From: Thiogranum sp.
GTDB taxonomy: Bacteria > Pseudomonadota > Gammaproteobacteria > DSM-19610
Direction of reading: 5' to 3'
Length of the DNA: 61,304 nucleotides
Assembly (NCBI GenBank): GCA_024636585.1
Contig: JAGXGS010000075.1
Coordinates: 1-61,304 of the forward strand
Positions 7,988 to 16,300 of this stretch are shown in pieces. The notes beneath the pieces were generated by a model that searched no databases, was not told the DNA's origin, and worked only from the letters and a program-made list of their open reading frames with translations. A program made the position numbers and the translations under genes. Positions within the stretch are counted from its first letter, which is position 1. Each line of letters opens with the position of its first letter.

Positions 7988-8208
7988 ACAAGAATGAAGC
8001 GGAACTTATGGAACAGATAGAAGCGATCATCAATCGTCTTCAGGAGGTGCAGTGCGACATCGCCGGGGATTGTCAGTCGTCGGAAAATCTGGAGCTCGAA
8101 ACCCTGCAGGAACTTCGCGTGCGGTATGCGGAGCTGTACGAGGAATTGCGGGAATGGTACGCAGCCAGGGCGGCGGCCCGGGAAACGTCGAGTGATGCCG
8201 CCGGATAG
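7984..8208 (+). CDS. Small hypothetical coiled-coil protein
   Basis: 74 residues, strongly acidic and helical (EAELMEQIEAIINRLQEVQ; LELETLQELRVRYAELYEEL), predicted to form a short coiled coil. It has two cysteines in the middle (VQCDIAGDCQ). Translationally coupled to the DUF2784 gene through an ATGA overlap. Not recognised. Confidence 0.6.
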   Translation: MNKNEAELMEQIEAIINRLQEVQCDIAGDCQSSENLELETLQELRVRYAELYEELREWYAARAAARETSSDAAG

Positions 8209-8229
8209 AGAACCCGGATCTGACCCAAC

Positions 8230-8889
8230 TCAGGCCTGAAGAGTTTCCCGAAGCTCCTGCAAACTGTCGCCAGCCATCTCCCGAACCGTGGAGTCCGCAT
8301 CTTCGTTCAATGTTTCGAGTACCGGGATGGCGGCGGGACTTCCGGTCAGCGCCAGGAAATGACAGGCGTCGGCGCGCACCGTCGGATCATCGTGGCGGCT
8401 CAGTGCAATCACTTCCGGCAGATGCTGTTGCACGAGTTCGCTACCCGCGAAATCTTCCATGACTGCGCTCACTCCGATGCGCACGTTAAGATCAACATCA
8501 GGATGCCCGGCCAGTGACAGCAATGCCGTCAGGTGCGCCGGATTGCGCCTGATGCTATCGGTCACTTTCGCCAACCGGCCCTGGGCAAGGTGTTCGCTGT
8601 AGTAGTCCATCAGCCCCTGGGGATTGCCGGACCGGTCTATCCATTGTTCCAGTTCGGCGCGTGAATGCATGCCTTCCAGCTCGAATTCGCCGACGCGGAT
8701 CCAGGGCACGCTGCGCACGTTGTAACGTGCCGCGAGATCGGGCCGTGCTTCGACATTCACGACTTCCAGCCGGCCGATACGGCCCAGCTTGACGAGTTCC
8801 CCCAACGATTGCAGGACCGAGGGACAATAGCCGCACTGGCTGGTTATGAAAAGCAGGGTGTCGGGCGGTGCAGTTGTAGAATCATTCAT
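8230..8889 (-). CDS. Thioredoxin-like protein with HEAT repeats
   Basis: 219 residues from the ATG at 8889. The N-terminal half is a thioredoxin/glutaredoxin-like domain with active-site CGYC (Cys19-Cys22), and VRSVPWIRVG supplies the conserved cis-proline. The C-terminal half carries two to three HEAT-like helical repeats (DVDLNVRIGVSAVMEDF; DDPTVRADACHFLALTG; DADSTVREMAGDSLQEL). Likely a cytoplasmic dithiol redox protein with a protein-binding scaffold. It is divergent from msrA, which needs thiol recycling, so a functional link is plausible but unproven. Confidence 0.75.
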   Translation of the reverse strand: MNDSTTAPPDTLLFITSQCGYCPSVLQSLGELVKLGRIGRLEVVNVEARPDLAARYNVRSVPWIRVGEFELEGMHSRAELEQWIDRSGNPQGLMDYYSEHLAQGRLAKVTDSIRRNPAHLTALLSLAGHPDVDLNVRIGVSAVMEDFAGSELVQQHLPEVIALSRHDDPTVRADACHFLALTGSPAAIPVLETLNEDADSTVREMAGDSLQELRETLQA

Positions 8890-8936
8890 GCGACTATTTA
8901 TGCTGAAATCGAATGGGTAATGCAAGCCATCAAAGG

Positions 8937-8964
8937 TTCATGATCTTCGATCAGCCACTATAAT
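8937..8964 (+). promoter_or_regulatory. Possible promoter of msrA
   Basis: A perfect TATAAT lies at 8959-8964, 32 bases before the msrA start. The -35 region is weak (TTCATG at 8937-8942, 16-base spacer), so only the -10 carries weight. Confidence 0.35.
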
Positions 8965-8995
8965 CGGCCCACAGCAGTCTGTAAGGGAGATCCTG

Positions 8996-9640
8996 ATGTT
9001 TGAAAAGTCGCTACAGATACCGGCGCCCGATGAGGCCTTGCCGGGCCGTGATACGCCGATGGAAGTGCCGGACCGGCACTTTGTCAACGGCAATCCATTG
9101 CAGCCACCGTTTCCTGCCGGCATGCAGCAGATAATTTTCGGCATGGGCTGCTTCTGGGGCGCGGAACGGCTTTTCTGGCAGATGGACGGTGTTTACACCA
9201 CGGCAGTCGGCTATGCCGCCGGATACACGCCAAACCCGAATTACCGCGAGGTTTGTTCCGGCATGACCGGACATAACGAAGTGGTGCTGGTGGTGTTCGA
9301 CCCGGCGCGCGTGTCGCTGGAGGCGCTGCTCAAGACGTTCTGGGAGGGCCACGATCCTACCCAGGGCATGCGCCAGGGCAATGATCGTGGCACCCAGTAC
9401 CGCTCCGGCATTTACACCTTCAGCGACACACACCGGCAGTCAGCCGAAGCCAGCGGTCGTGATTATCAGGCACTGCTGAGCGAGCATGGCCGCGGCGCCA
9501 TTACGACGGAAATCATCGCGGCGCCGGCCTTCTATTACGCCGAAGATTACCACCAGCAGTATCTCGCCAAAAATCCAGGCGGCTATTGTGGCCTGGGGGG
9601 TACCGGTGTCGATTTTGTCAGTGCTGCCACCGCCGGCTGA
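8996..9640 (+). CDS. msrA: Peptide-methionine (S)-S-oxide reductase
   Basis: 214 residues, the usual length of the longer MsrA forms. The catalytic motif [11 protein letters not shown] is at about residue 51. It is followed by [25 protein letters not shown] split over two strands, and by the AEDYHQQYL and NPGGYC segments. It repairs oxidised methionine in proteins using thioredoxin. The extended N-terminus ([15 protein letters not shown]) is typical of E. coli-type MsrA. The gene stands alone, with a long hairpin at its 3' end. No MsrB is seen in the window. Confidence 0.95.
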   Translation: MFEKSLQIPAPDEALPGRDTPMEVPDRHFVNGNPLQPPFPAGMQQIIFGMGCFWGAERLFWQMDGVYTTAVGYAAGYTPNPNYREVCSGMTGHNEVVLVVFDPARVSLEALLKTFWEGHDPTQGMRQGNDRGTQYRSGIYTFSDTHRQSAEASGRDYQALLSEHGRGAITTEIIAAPAFYYAEDYHQQYLAKNPGGYCGLGGTGVDFVSAATAG

Positions 9641-9694
9641 ACACCGAAAACCTCTGCAGCCCCTTTGAGCTGCGCCAGAGCCTCAGGTGTTCAG
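9637..9694. terminator. Long imperfect hairpin between convergent genes
   Basis: CTGAACACC (9637-9645) pairs perfectly with GGTGTTCAG (9686-9694). Nested inside are CTCTG/CAGAG and GCAGC/GCTGC, so almost the whole 58-base interval can fold. It spans the stop codons of msrA (+) and the small lipoprotein gene (-). No T-run is present, so it is at best a bidirectional, non-canonical terminator. Confidence 0.45.
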
Positions 9695-9957
9695 GGCGTC
9701 TGACTGTCGCCAGTGGTTGTACCCGTACCTTCGGTGTCCTGCATGGTGGTGCCGGTATCTTCACGCGGTGGCTCGGTTTCCATGGCGCCCATATCGGTTC
9801 TCGGCTCGCGGGTCTGCGGGATCTCGCGGTCAGTTTCCGCGGTCGGCGGATTCTGATCGAACATCGGTTCGGTTTCCGCAGTATCCTGGGTCTGATCTCC
9901 GCAGCCGCTCAGGAAGAGCAGGCTGCCGGCAAGCACACTGGTCGTTAAAACTTTCAT
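9691..9957 (-). CDS. Small disordered lipoprotein
   Basis: 88 residues. A signal peptide ends in a lipobox (LFLSGC, Cys19). The rest is a low-complexity, acidic, Thr/Glu/Asp/Pro-rich tail without any recognisable fold. A very strong ribosome-binding sequence (TGGAGGTAAC on the minus strand) sits right before the ATG at 9957, which suggests high expression. Likely an abundant outer-membrane or periplasmic surface-tethered polyanion; function unknown. Confidence 0.65.
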   Translation of the reverse strand: MKVLTTSVLAGSLLFLSGCGDQTQDTAETEPMFDQNPPTAETDREIPQTREPRTDMGAMETEPPREDTGTTMQDTEGTGTTTGDSQTP

Positions 9958-10187
9958 GGCGTTACCTCCACTGGTTGAATCAGGTAACGGCGGAACGGAT
10001 TCCATTCCGTCGCATGGCAATAGACGTAGCCGGTTTTTACACCGACCACCCAGACAGTATATGCATGCATTACCGGAATGTCGCAGACAGGCTGTAGAAT
10101 GCGTACATTTGTCGTCGCAAGGCTACAGTTGATGTCATCCCGAGCGGTCCGGACAGCATTTGCCGTGAAGCTGAAAGAGGAACACCC

Positions 10188-11627
10188 GTGAGCACCGGAT
10201 TATCGATGCGCGGGCGCGCAGGACGGGTGCTGGGCCCCCTGGTTTTCCTGATGCTGGTACTGTTGCCGCCGCCGGATGGCATGAGCAGTGCTGCGCAGCA
10301 TCTGGCGGCAGTAGCGCTGTGGATGGCGATCTGGTGGATTACCGAAGCGGTTCCGATTCCGGCTACTGCACTGTTGCCGATCGTGCTGTTTCCGCTGCTC
10401 GACATCATGCCGGCAGCGACTGTTACACAGGCCTACTCGCACCATCTCATCTACCTGTTCATGGGCGGTTTCATGATTGCCGTTACCATGGAGCGCTGGA
10501 ATCTGCACCGGCGCATTGCACTGCATCTGATCAGCCGGATTGGCACCGCGCCGCTGCGGCTGGTGCTGGGATTCATGGCGGCAACTGCATTTTTGTCCAT
10601 GTGGATCAGCAATACCGCCGCCGCCATGATGATGGTGACGATCGGGATTGCGGTCCTAAAGCAGCTGTTGCCTGGTGGTGATCATCAGAATGAGCCCCTG
10701 GGTAACGCACTGATGCTGGGCATCGCTTATGCCGCCAGCATCGGCGGAGTGGCGACGCTGATCGGTTCGCCGCCCAATGCGATTCTGGCCGGCGTGCTGG
10801 AGCAACAGTACCAGGTAAGGATCGGGTTCGCGGACTGGATGCTGTTCGCGCTGCCGTTGTCGCTGGTGATGCTGTTGCTGACCTGGGTTTACCTGACGCG
10901 CATCGCTTTTCGCCTGGACCGCCGGGTAATGCCGGAAGCCGCTGGTCTTATCCAGACTCAATTGCAGGATCTTGGAGTCATGACAACGCCGGAAAAGCGT
11001 GTGGCCTGGGTTTTCGGGCTGGTGGCGATGCTATGGATTACCCACGGACTGATTGACTGGGCGCCGTTGCGTGCAGTCAGGGATTCGACTATCGCCATTG
11101 CCGGTGCCCTTGCGTTATTCATAATTCCGGCCGGTCGCGGGCAATCCGGCGCGCTGCTGGACTGGAAAACCGCAGTGCGCATTCCCTGGGACATCATCAT
11201 TCTGTTCGGTGGCGGGTTTGCGCTGGCGGCGGGGTTCAGCGAAACCGGGTTGACTGTCTGGCTCGCGGAACAGTTGCATGTCCTCAAAGACGTGCCGGAA
11301 TTCTGGATGATGCTGGCAGTGGGTCTGCTGGTGATTTTTCTCACCGAGCTGACATCGAATACCGCGACCGCCTCACTGGTGCTGCCGGTGTTGGGTGCAT
11401 TGGCGCTGGCATTGCAGATGCCGCCCCCGGTCCTGATGGTAACGGCGGCGCTATGCGCGTCTTATGCCTTTATGCTGCCGGTTGCCACACCGCCGAATGC
11501 TATCGTGTTCGGCAGCCGTTGCATCGGCATCGTGCAGATGGCACGGGCAGGCTTTTTCCTTAATCTGGTTGGGGTGATCCTGATCACCGTATTCGTGTAT
11601 CTTTGGTTGCCACTGACCGGCCTTTGA
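10188..11627 (+). CDS. DASS/SLC13 family anion:sodium symporter
   Basis: 479 residues with about 12-14 transmembrane segments. SLC13-type signatures include WWITEAVPIPATALLPI, MWISNTAAAMMMV (the SNT motif of the first clamshell), IGSPPNAIL and the second SNT (LTSNTATASLVLPVL) followed by VATPPNAIVFGS. These bind sodium and a di- or tricarboxylate. The substrate (succinate, malate, citrate or sulfate) cannot be told from sequence. The start at 10188 follows GAGGAACACCC. It ends 23 bases before the CDGSH gene and may be co-transcribed with it. Confidence 0.9.
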   Translation: MSTGLSMRGRAGRVLGPLVFLMLVLLPPPDGMSSAAQHLAAVALWMAIWWITEAVPIPATALLPIVLFPLLDIMPAATVTQAYSHHLIYLFMGGFMIAVTMERWNLHRRIALHLISRIGTAPLRLVLGFMAATAFLSMWISNTAAAMMMVTIGIAVLKQLLPGGDHQNEPLGNALMLGIAYAASIGGVATLIGSPPNAILAGVLEQQYQVRIGFADWMLFALPLSLVMLLLTWVYLTRIAFRLDRRVMPEAAGLIQTQLQDLGVMTTPEKRVAWVFGLVAMLWITHGLIDWAPLRAVRDSTIAIAGALALFIIPAGRGQSGALLDWKTAVRIPWDIIILFGGGFALAAGFSETGLTVWLAEQLHVLKDVPEFWMMLAVGLLVIFLTELTSNTATASLVLPVLGALALALQMPPPVLMVTAALCASYAFMLPVATPPNAIVFGSRCIGIVQMARAGFFLNLVGVILITVFVYLWLPLTGL

Positions 11628-11650
11628 TCCTCTTGCCACAGGAGCATGAC

Positions 11651-12061
11651 TTGAGTAACAACAGCATTAAAGTGCGCACCAATGGCCCCCTGTTGTGTAC
11701 CGGCGAGATCGAATTATATGCCGCGGATGGCACACTGCTGGAGAAGTCCGACGACCTGGTGTTGTGTCGCTGCGGGCATTCACAGAACAAGCCCTTTTGC
11801 GACGGTAGTCATCGTACCGTGGCTTTCGAGGACAGCGGGGAATTCCAGGACGCGAAATCCGAACCCATAGCTGGGGAGGGTGCTTTGAAGATTACCGTGC
11901 GTACCAATGGAATGCTGGTGGCGCAGGGACCGATGTCACTGCTATGCGCAGACGGTGGCGTTGGTGGTACGCGTAATAAAGCTGCTCTGTGCCGATGCGG
12001 TCACTCGGCCAACAAGCCGTTCTGCGATCTCAGTCATAAGGCTCAGGCTTTCACGGACTGA
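11651..12061 (+). CDS. Protein with two CDGSH-type iron-sulfur domains
   Basis: 136 residues from a TTG start, chosen because CAGGAG lies 7 bases upstream; an ATG at 11603 would overlap the transporter. Two repeated halves each begin with VRTNG(P/M)L and contain a CDGSH motif. The first is canonical (CRCGHSQNKPFCDGSH). The second reads CRCGHSANKPFCDLSH, with Leu replacing Gly, though all three Cys and the His cluster ligands are kept. Such proteins hold 2Fe-2S clusters by 3Cys-1His ligation. Role unknown: redox sensing or iron-sulfur transfer are proposed for the family. Confidence 0.85.
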   Translation: MSNNSIKVRTNGPLLCTGEIELYAADGTLLEKSDDLVLCRCGHSQNKPFCDGSHRTVAFEDSGEFQDAKSEPIAGEGALKITVRTNGMLVAQGPMSLLCADGGVGGTRNKAALCRCGHSANKPFCDLSHKAQAFTD

Positions 12062-12083
12062 GAGCTTCCACTGTGACAGCCTG

Positions 12084-12326
12084 TCAGCTGCGCACCACGA
12101 TGTCCGGTTCCATATTCAGCCGGCCATCCTCCTCCAGGACTCCGAGTTTCGTGCCATCGGCGCTATGCACAATCGGTACGGGGTCCTGGAACAAGGGCCT
12201 GCGTACGAACTTCAGCTGCCAGCCGAAACCTTCGATCTGCCGCAATGCTGACATTTGTTCAGGGTTCAAAAGCTCGTTTAGATTCTCTGGAACCGGTTTT
12301 TCACCCTTGCGTTTTTCGCGATCCAT
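12084..12326 (-). CDS. Conserved hypothetical protein
   Basis: 80 residues: basic N-terminus (MDREKRKGEKP), then FGWQLKFVRRPLFQDPVP and VLEEDGRLNMEPDI. I recall this pattern as a conserved small hypothetical of gammaproteobacteria, but no function is known. It is the last gene of a minus-strand run that starts with the DUF6394 gene, 36 bases after the rhomboid gene. Confidence 0.65.
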   Translation of the reverse strand: MDREKRKGEKPVPENLNELLNPEQMSALRQIEGFGWQLKFVRRPLFQDPVPIVHSADGTKLGVLEEDGRLNMEPDIVVRS

Positions 12327-12362
12327 GTTTCTGGTGGTCCTCTGGTGAGTGCGACTGGCATG

Positions 12363-13058
12363 TCATCGGCCTCGCCCGCGACTGAATAGCGGCACGCTGC
12401 GGTATTTGAATAAGGGGATCAGCGCGAGGCCGGCAACGAAGCCGCCGATGTGAGCACCGAATGCGACGCCGCCCTGCTGCCCGCTAGCGCCGACGGAACT
12501 GATCAGCTGAATGAAAAACCAGAAGCCCAGCACGAAGCCGGCTGGAATGCGCATGGTGTGGATAATGAAACCAAGGGGTATGACGACCAGTACGCGGGCG
12601 TGCGGATAGAGGATCAGATAGGCGCCGAGCACGCCCGATATTGCGCCGCTCGCGCCGATCATCGGAATTTCCGAGCCCGGGTTGGGCAAAGCCTGGGCCA
12701 TTGCAGCGGCGATACCGCACAACAGATAGAACAGGATAAAGCGCGCGTGACCCATGGCATCCTCGACATTATTGCCGAAGATCCACAGATACAGCATGTT
12801 GCCGATCAGATGCATCCAGCCGCCATGCATGAACATCGAGGTAAACAGAGTCATCCAGGCCGGCACCACGGCCAGTTCCGGCGGCAGCGACTTTTCACCG
12901 AACAGGCTGGCGGGAATCATGCCGAGGCTGTAAACCACGCGTTGCATTTCCTCACCCAACGACATCTGCCACAGGAATACCAGGATCGATACAGCCATGA
13001 ATGTGACGGTTACAACCGGTTGGAGTTCGGCGGGATTATCATCGTGCAGCGGAATCAT
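12363..13058 (-). CDS. Rhomboid family intramembrane serine protease (second copy)
   Basis: 231 residues. The family pattern is complete: FTSMFMHGGWMHLIGNMLYLWIFGNNVED split over two helices, catalytic Ser in IGASGAISGVLGAYL and catalytic His in GAHIGGFVAGL. It differs greatly from the other rhomboid in the window, so the two are not a recent duplication. This one is of the widely distributed 'GlpG/YqgP-like minimal 6-TM' type. It lies 8 bases after the acyltransferase gene, in the same operon. Confidence 0.92.
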   Translation of the reverse strand: MIPLHDDNPAELQPVVTVTFMAVSILVFLWQMSLGEEMQRVVYSLGMIPASLFGEKSLPPELAVVPAWMTLFTSMFMHGGWMHLIGNMLYLWIFGNNVEDAMGHARFILFYLLCGIAAAMAQALPNPGSEIPMIGASGAISGVLGAYLILYPHARVLVVIPLGFIIHTMRIPAGFVLGFWFFIQLISSVGASGQQGGVAFGAHIGGFVAGLALIPLFKYRSVPLFSRGRGR

Positions 13059-13066
13059 GATTATTT

Positions 13067-14002
13067 TTACTCAGCGGTGTCGGGACGCCGGTATTTCCAG
13101 CGCTTGTAGGCCCATAGCCAGTCTTCGGGCGCGGCGCGCACCTGCGTTTCCACGCAACGTATATACCGTTCCATCATAGTGTAATCGTCGTTCGGGCCGG
13201 CTGTCTCACCAAGGTGCTGCAGACGCAGACGGTAATGGCCGCGGCCGGTGCGCTGCATGTGGATGAACACCAGCGGCGCCCGCAGCAGCCGAATGAGTTT
13301 TTCCAGTCCCGGATAAAAAGCCGTTTCACGGCCGAGGAAACAGCTCCAGTACTGATCCTCGTCGGCTCGCGGACCCTGGTCGGCCAGTACCGCGACCACG
13401 CCACCCGCCTGTGTAAAGCGTGCCAGACCGCCGAGGGATCCGCCTGCGGCAATCAACGTAGTGCCAAAACGGCGGCGCAGAGCCTGCAACTGCGCATCCA
13501 GATCGGTATGGCTGATGGGCTTGTACAGTGTCGCGATACGGATATCGAGCTGTGCCGCGCAAGCCAGCTGCATCCATTCCCAGTTGCCCTGATGAGCGGC
13601 GGCGGCTACTACTGTCGGGTGATCTTTCAGCAGGTCATAAATCAGCTGCGGATTTTCTATCACCACGCGATCGGCCAGCTGCCGGGGCGTGAGCGTCTGC
13701 GCCTTGATGGTCTCCAGCAGAACGTCGAGGGTGTTCCGATAGCTGCGTGCAGCAATGCGTTTCTGGAGCCCCGGCGCCAGCTCGGGCAACGCGCCGCGGA
13801 TGTTATCCAGCACCAGTTTTCGCTGCATGCGCAGCACATAATACAGCAGCACGAACAGCACACTGGAAATGCCGTACAACACCGGTAGAGGCATCCGGCC
13901 AAGCAGGTGAATCAGGGAAGTCAGCCAGCGACGCGGTCTGCTTTTTGATCCAGGCTGCGGCACCGGCGGAATCAGGTGCGCCCGCGCATCAACCGGCGCC
14001 AA
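13067..14002 (-). CDS. LpxL/HtrB-like lysophospholipid or lipid A acyltransferase
   Basis: 311 residues. One N-terminal membrane anchor (about residues 40-57), then the acyltransferase motif HQGNWE (HX4E, about residue 137), LYKPISHTDLD, and the late DWLWAYKRWKY element seen in LpxL/LpxM-like enzymes. Transfers an acyl chain to a lipid A-type acceptor in the inner membrane, or to a related glycolipid/ornithine lipid. The 31-base overlap with the upstream channel gene indicates coupling; a downstream start is possible. Confidence 0.85.
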   Translation of the reverse strand: MAPVDARAHLIPPVPQPGSKSRPRRWLTSLIHLLGRMPLPVLYGISSVLFVLLYYVLRMQRKLVLDNIRGALPELAPGLQKRIAARSYRNTLDVLLETIKAQTLTPRQLADRVVIENPQLIYDLLKDHPTVVAAAAHQGNWEWMQLACAAQLDIRIATLYKPISHTDLDAQLQALRRRFGTTLIAAGGSLGGLARFTQAGGVVAVLADQGPRADEDQYWSCFLGRETAFYPGLEKLIRLLRAPLVFIHMQRTGRGHYRLRLQHLGETAGPNDDYTMMERYIRCVETQVRAAPEDWLWAYKRWKYRRPDTAE

Positions 14003-15666
14003 ACGGTGCCGCTCGGCCGGTCGATCCCGGTGCGGGTATAATGGAGCGCCCGGTGATCATGCATGATGTGATCGACGTGAGCGCGGGCTTCTTCGCGGCC
14101 ACACAGCAACAACTGATCGCCGCCGCGCAATGGTGTGTCCATGGCCGGGAGCAGTATGTTTCCGGTGTCGCGTTTCAGCAGCAGTGGAACCACGGGAAGC
14201 ATATCCGATCGATTGCGTGGATTTGCACAGAGATGTTCGATACGGACCTCCTCGCTGCGAATCAGGCAATCGAACACAGTTGGCATGTGCAGTGGCGAAA
14301 CTTCCAGGTCCCACAGGGTGGGCGCGACATCTTCAACGACGCCGGCCACGCGGCTCACCAGCAGGTTTGCCCATTCTTCGGTCTGCTCGCTGGCAAGGCG
14401 CAGAAAGTCGTCCAGCAATGGCGCCAGAATCAGGCTCAGGATCTGCTGTGCCGTGATGACACTGGGCTGCATAGTCAGATCGATTCTGGCAGCCTGGAAA
14501 ATTTCATCCTTGCTCCGCAGGTTCTGTCGGCCGACGGTGAACAGTTCGGGGTTGAGATCACGGGCAGTGATCAGGATCGACAGGTTGTTAGCATCATCAT
14601 CGGTGCCGGCGATCACCCCTGCAGCGACTTTAATATCGGCTTCCAGCAATGTGCCGGCCTCGGTGCCGCGTCCGGCGATGGTGCCCTCCGGCGCCGCCGT
14701 AGTCAGTACGTCAGCTTCGATCAGGCGGGTATTGATGCCTTTCAGTGCCAGGTATTCATGCACTGATTTGCCGAAACGGCCATAGCCGCAGAGTACCCAG
14801 GTGCCTGGCGGCGGTGTCTTGAGTTCCGACAGCGGAGCATTGTGCACCGCAGTCATCCATTCATAGACCAGATACATGCTTGGGGCATGAAACATCAGCG
14901 AGAAACGCGAGGCAAAAATCTCGAATGGATCAATGATGTGATCGGTTCCGAAAGACAGCATGTTGGCGGCTGAATCCGAGTAATCGGATTGACAGAATAC
15001 TGCAACCCCGGGCGCCAGCAATTTGCTGGTAATGGCAATCTCGAGGTTGGAATTATCGGAACCGGTCAGACAGATGACGCCCCGGCACAGATGATGTTTC
15101 AGACCCGCGGAGATCAGGGCGCCCGATTCAGTGGCGTCGCCCTGCAGCCCCGGAACGTCGGTGTGCAGGTCCTCAACCTCCAGGCTCAGAATGTTGTCAC
15201 GGTCCTGATCGATAACGACGCAGTAGATACCGCGTTCGGTCAGTTCGTGTACCAGCCAGCTTCCGGCATCACCATAACCGCAGACGATGAAAAACTGTTC
15301 CGGCAGACGCCGTACCTGGCGCGAAAAGGAGGACAGTGCCAGAACCCGCCGCAATCCCGGATCCTGAATCAGCGTGAGGATAGAGCCGATGGCATACAGC
15401 CAGGAGATTACCGCCGCATAGATGACGAAGGTGGTCCACATGCGCTGCGCGCCGGTAAACGGGTAGGGTATTTCTCCGAAGCCGATGGTCGAACCGAGAA
15501 AGCTCACGAAATAGATGGCGTGAAAAAAATCCATGCGCCAGGGGTTGCCCTGGTCATCGACGCCAGGAATCAGCGTCAACCCAAGGATCGAAATGGCATA
15601 GGTCAGCACCAGCAGGATCAGCGGCAAACGCATGCGCCGCAGCATCAGATAGATAACGTTATTCAT
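13972..15666 (-). CDS. Potassium-channel-like protein with two TrkA-N/RCK domains
   Basis: 564 residues. Two N-terminal transmembrane helices flank a pore loop with STIGFGEIP where K+ channels have TVGYGD. Then come two Rossmann nucleotide-binding RCK/TrkA-N domains, each starting with a GYG motif (VCGYGDAGSWL and LCGYGRFGKSVHEYL), and a TrkA-C-like C-terminus. Presumably a ligand-gated cation channel of the inner membrane. The filter change (Tyr to Phe, Asp to Glu) may alter selectivity. Followed by the acyltransferase gene with overlap, and preceded by the DUF6394 gene. Confidence 0.85.
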   Translation of the reverse strand: MNNVIYLMLRRMRLPLILLVLTYAISILGLTLIPGVDDQGNPWRMDFFHAIYFVSFLGSTIGFGEIPYPFTGAQRMWTTFVIYAAVISWLYAIGSILTLIQDPGLRRVLALSSFSRQVRRLPEQFFIVCGYGDAGSWLVHELTERGIYCVVIDQDRDNILSLEVEDLHTDVPGLQGDATESGALISAGLKHHLCRGVICLTGSDNSNLEIAITSKLLAPGVAVFCQSDYSDSAANMLSFGTDHIIDPFEIFASRFSLMFHAPSMYLVYEWMTAVHNAPLSELKTPPPGTWVLCGYGRFGKSVHEYLALKGINTRLIEADVLTTAAPEGTIAGRGTEAGTLLEADIKVAAGVIAGTDDDANNLSILITARDLNPELFTVGRQNLRSKDEIFQAARIDLTMQPSVITAQQILSLILAPLLDDFLRLASEQTEEWANLLVSRVAGVVEDVAPTLWDLEVSPLHMPTVFDCLIRSEEVRIEHLCANPRNRSDMLPVVPLLLKRDTGNILLPAMDTPLRGGDQLLLCGREEARAHVDHIMHDHRALHYTRTGIDRPSGTVWRRLMRGRT

Positions 15667-15690
15667 GCGATGTTATCCGTGTTGCTGAAT

Positions 15691-16074
15691 TCAGCGACGG
15701 AAGGTAACTGTTTCAACGACCAGCAACAGCACTGAAATCAGATTGGCGAGAAGTGCGCCACCGGACAGGGAGACGATGCTGGCGGTGATGGCCGGCGTGA
15801 GCTGTTGGTCCATGACGTAAAGCGTCGAACCCCAGATCAGTGCGGCGGTAATCAACTGCAGATCGGCGACCAGACTGGTGGCGAGCAGCAGTGCGCCGAT
15901 GTGCGCGCGATCGCCGAATTTCATGATGGTGGCGACCAGGCTGACAACCAGTGCGGCAAATAGCTCATAAGCATTATGATGAGCCGGATTGTCCACGTCG
16001 CCGACGAAGAAGCCGAAGTTCAGCGTCAGTGCAAGAATGGTGAAAAATGCGAACAGTACTTTTTCCAGATTCAT
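15691..16074 (-). CDS. DUF6394 family membrane protein
   Basis: 127 residues from the ATG at 16074, with four hydrophobic segments. The string FAFFTILALTLNFGFFVGD, then DNPAHHNAYELFAALVVSL and KFGDRAHIGALLLATSLVAD, is as I recall the DUF6394 family. It is often adjacent to ion-channel genes, as here (24 bases before the K+-channel-like gene). Possibly an accessory membrane subunit or a transport partner. Longer starts at 16110 and 16131 are possible. Confidence 0.7.
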   Translation of the reverse strand: MNLEKVLFAFFTILALTLNFGFFVGDVDNPAHHNAYELFAALVVSLVATIMKFGDRAHIGALLLATSLVADLQLITAALIWGSTLYVMDQQLTPAITASIVSLSGGALLANLISVLLLVVETVTFRR

Positions 16075-16220
16075 GATGCGGGCTCCAGCGCCATTTTTTG
16101 TGGTGCTCATTGTAACGGAAAAAAGTTCCATAGCATTAAGCTGTTAGCGCATTTTCCGTCGGTTCGCCCAGGCAACCATGATGGATTCACTTCAATATGT
16201 CCGGTTGCGCGATATTTCCG

Positions 16221-16247
16221 TAAATTTCCGGTGCTTAGGGCCGATAG
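16221..16247 (+). promoter_or_regulatory. Likely FliA (sigma-28) promoter
   Basis: TAAATTTC (16221-16228), an 11-base spacer and GCCGATAG (16240-16247) match the flagellar sigma-28 consensus TAAAGTTT-N11-GCCGATAA at 6/8 and 7/8 positions with exact spacing. It is 54 bases upstream of the HD-GYP start, in the right orientation. It would place the following two c-di-GMP genes in the motility regulon. Confidence 0.6.
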
Positions 16248-16300
16248 CGGGGTTGGTTTGATGGACAGACCGCCAGGATTTCCGGGATACTACGCGCACC

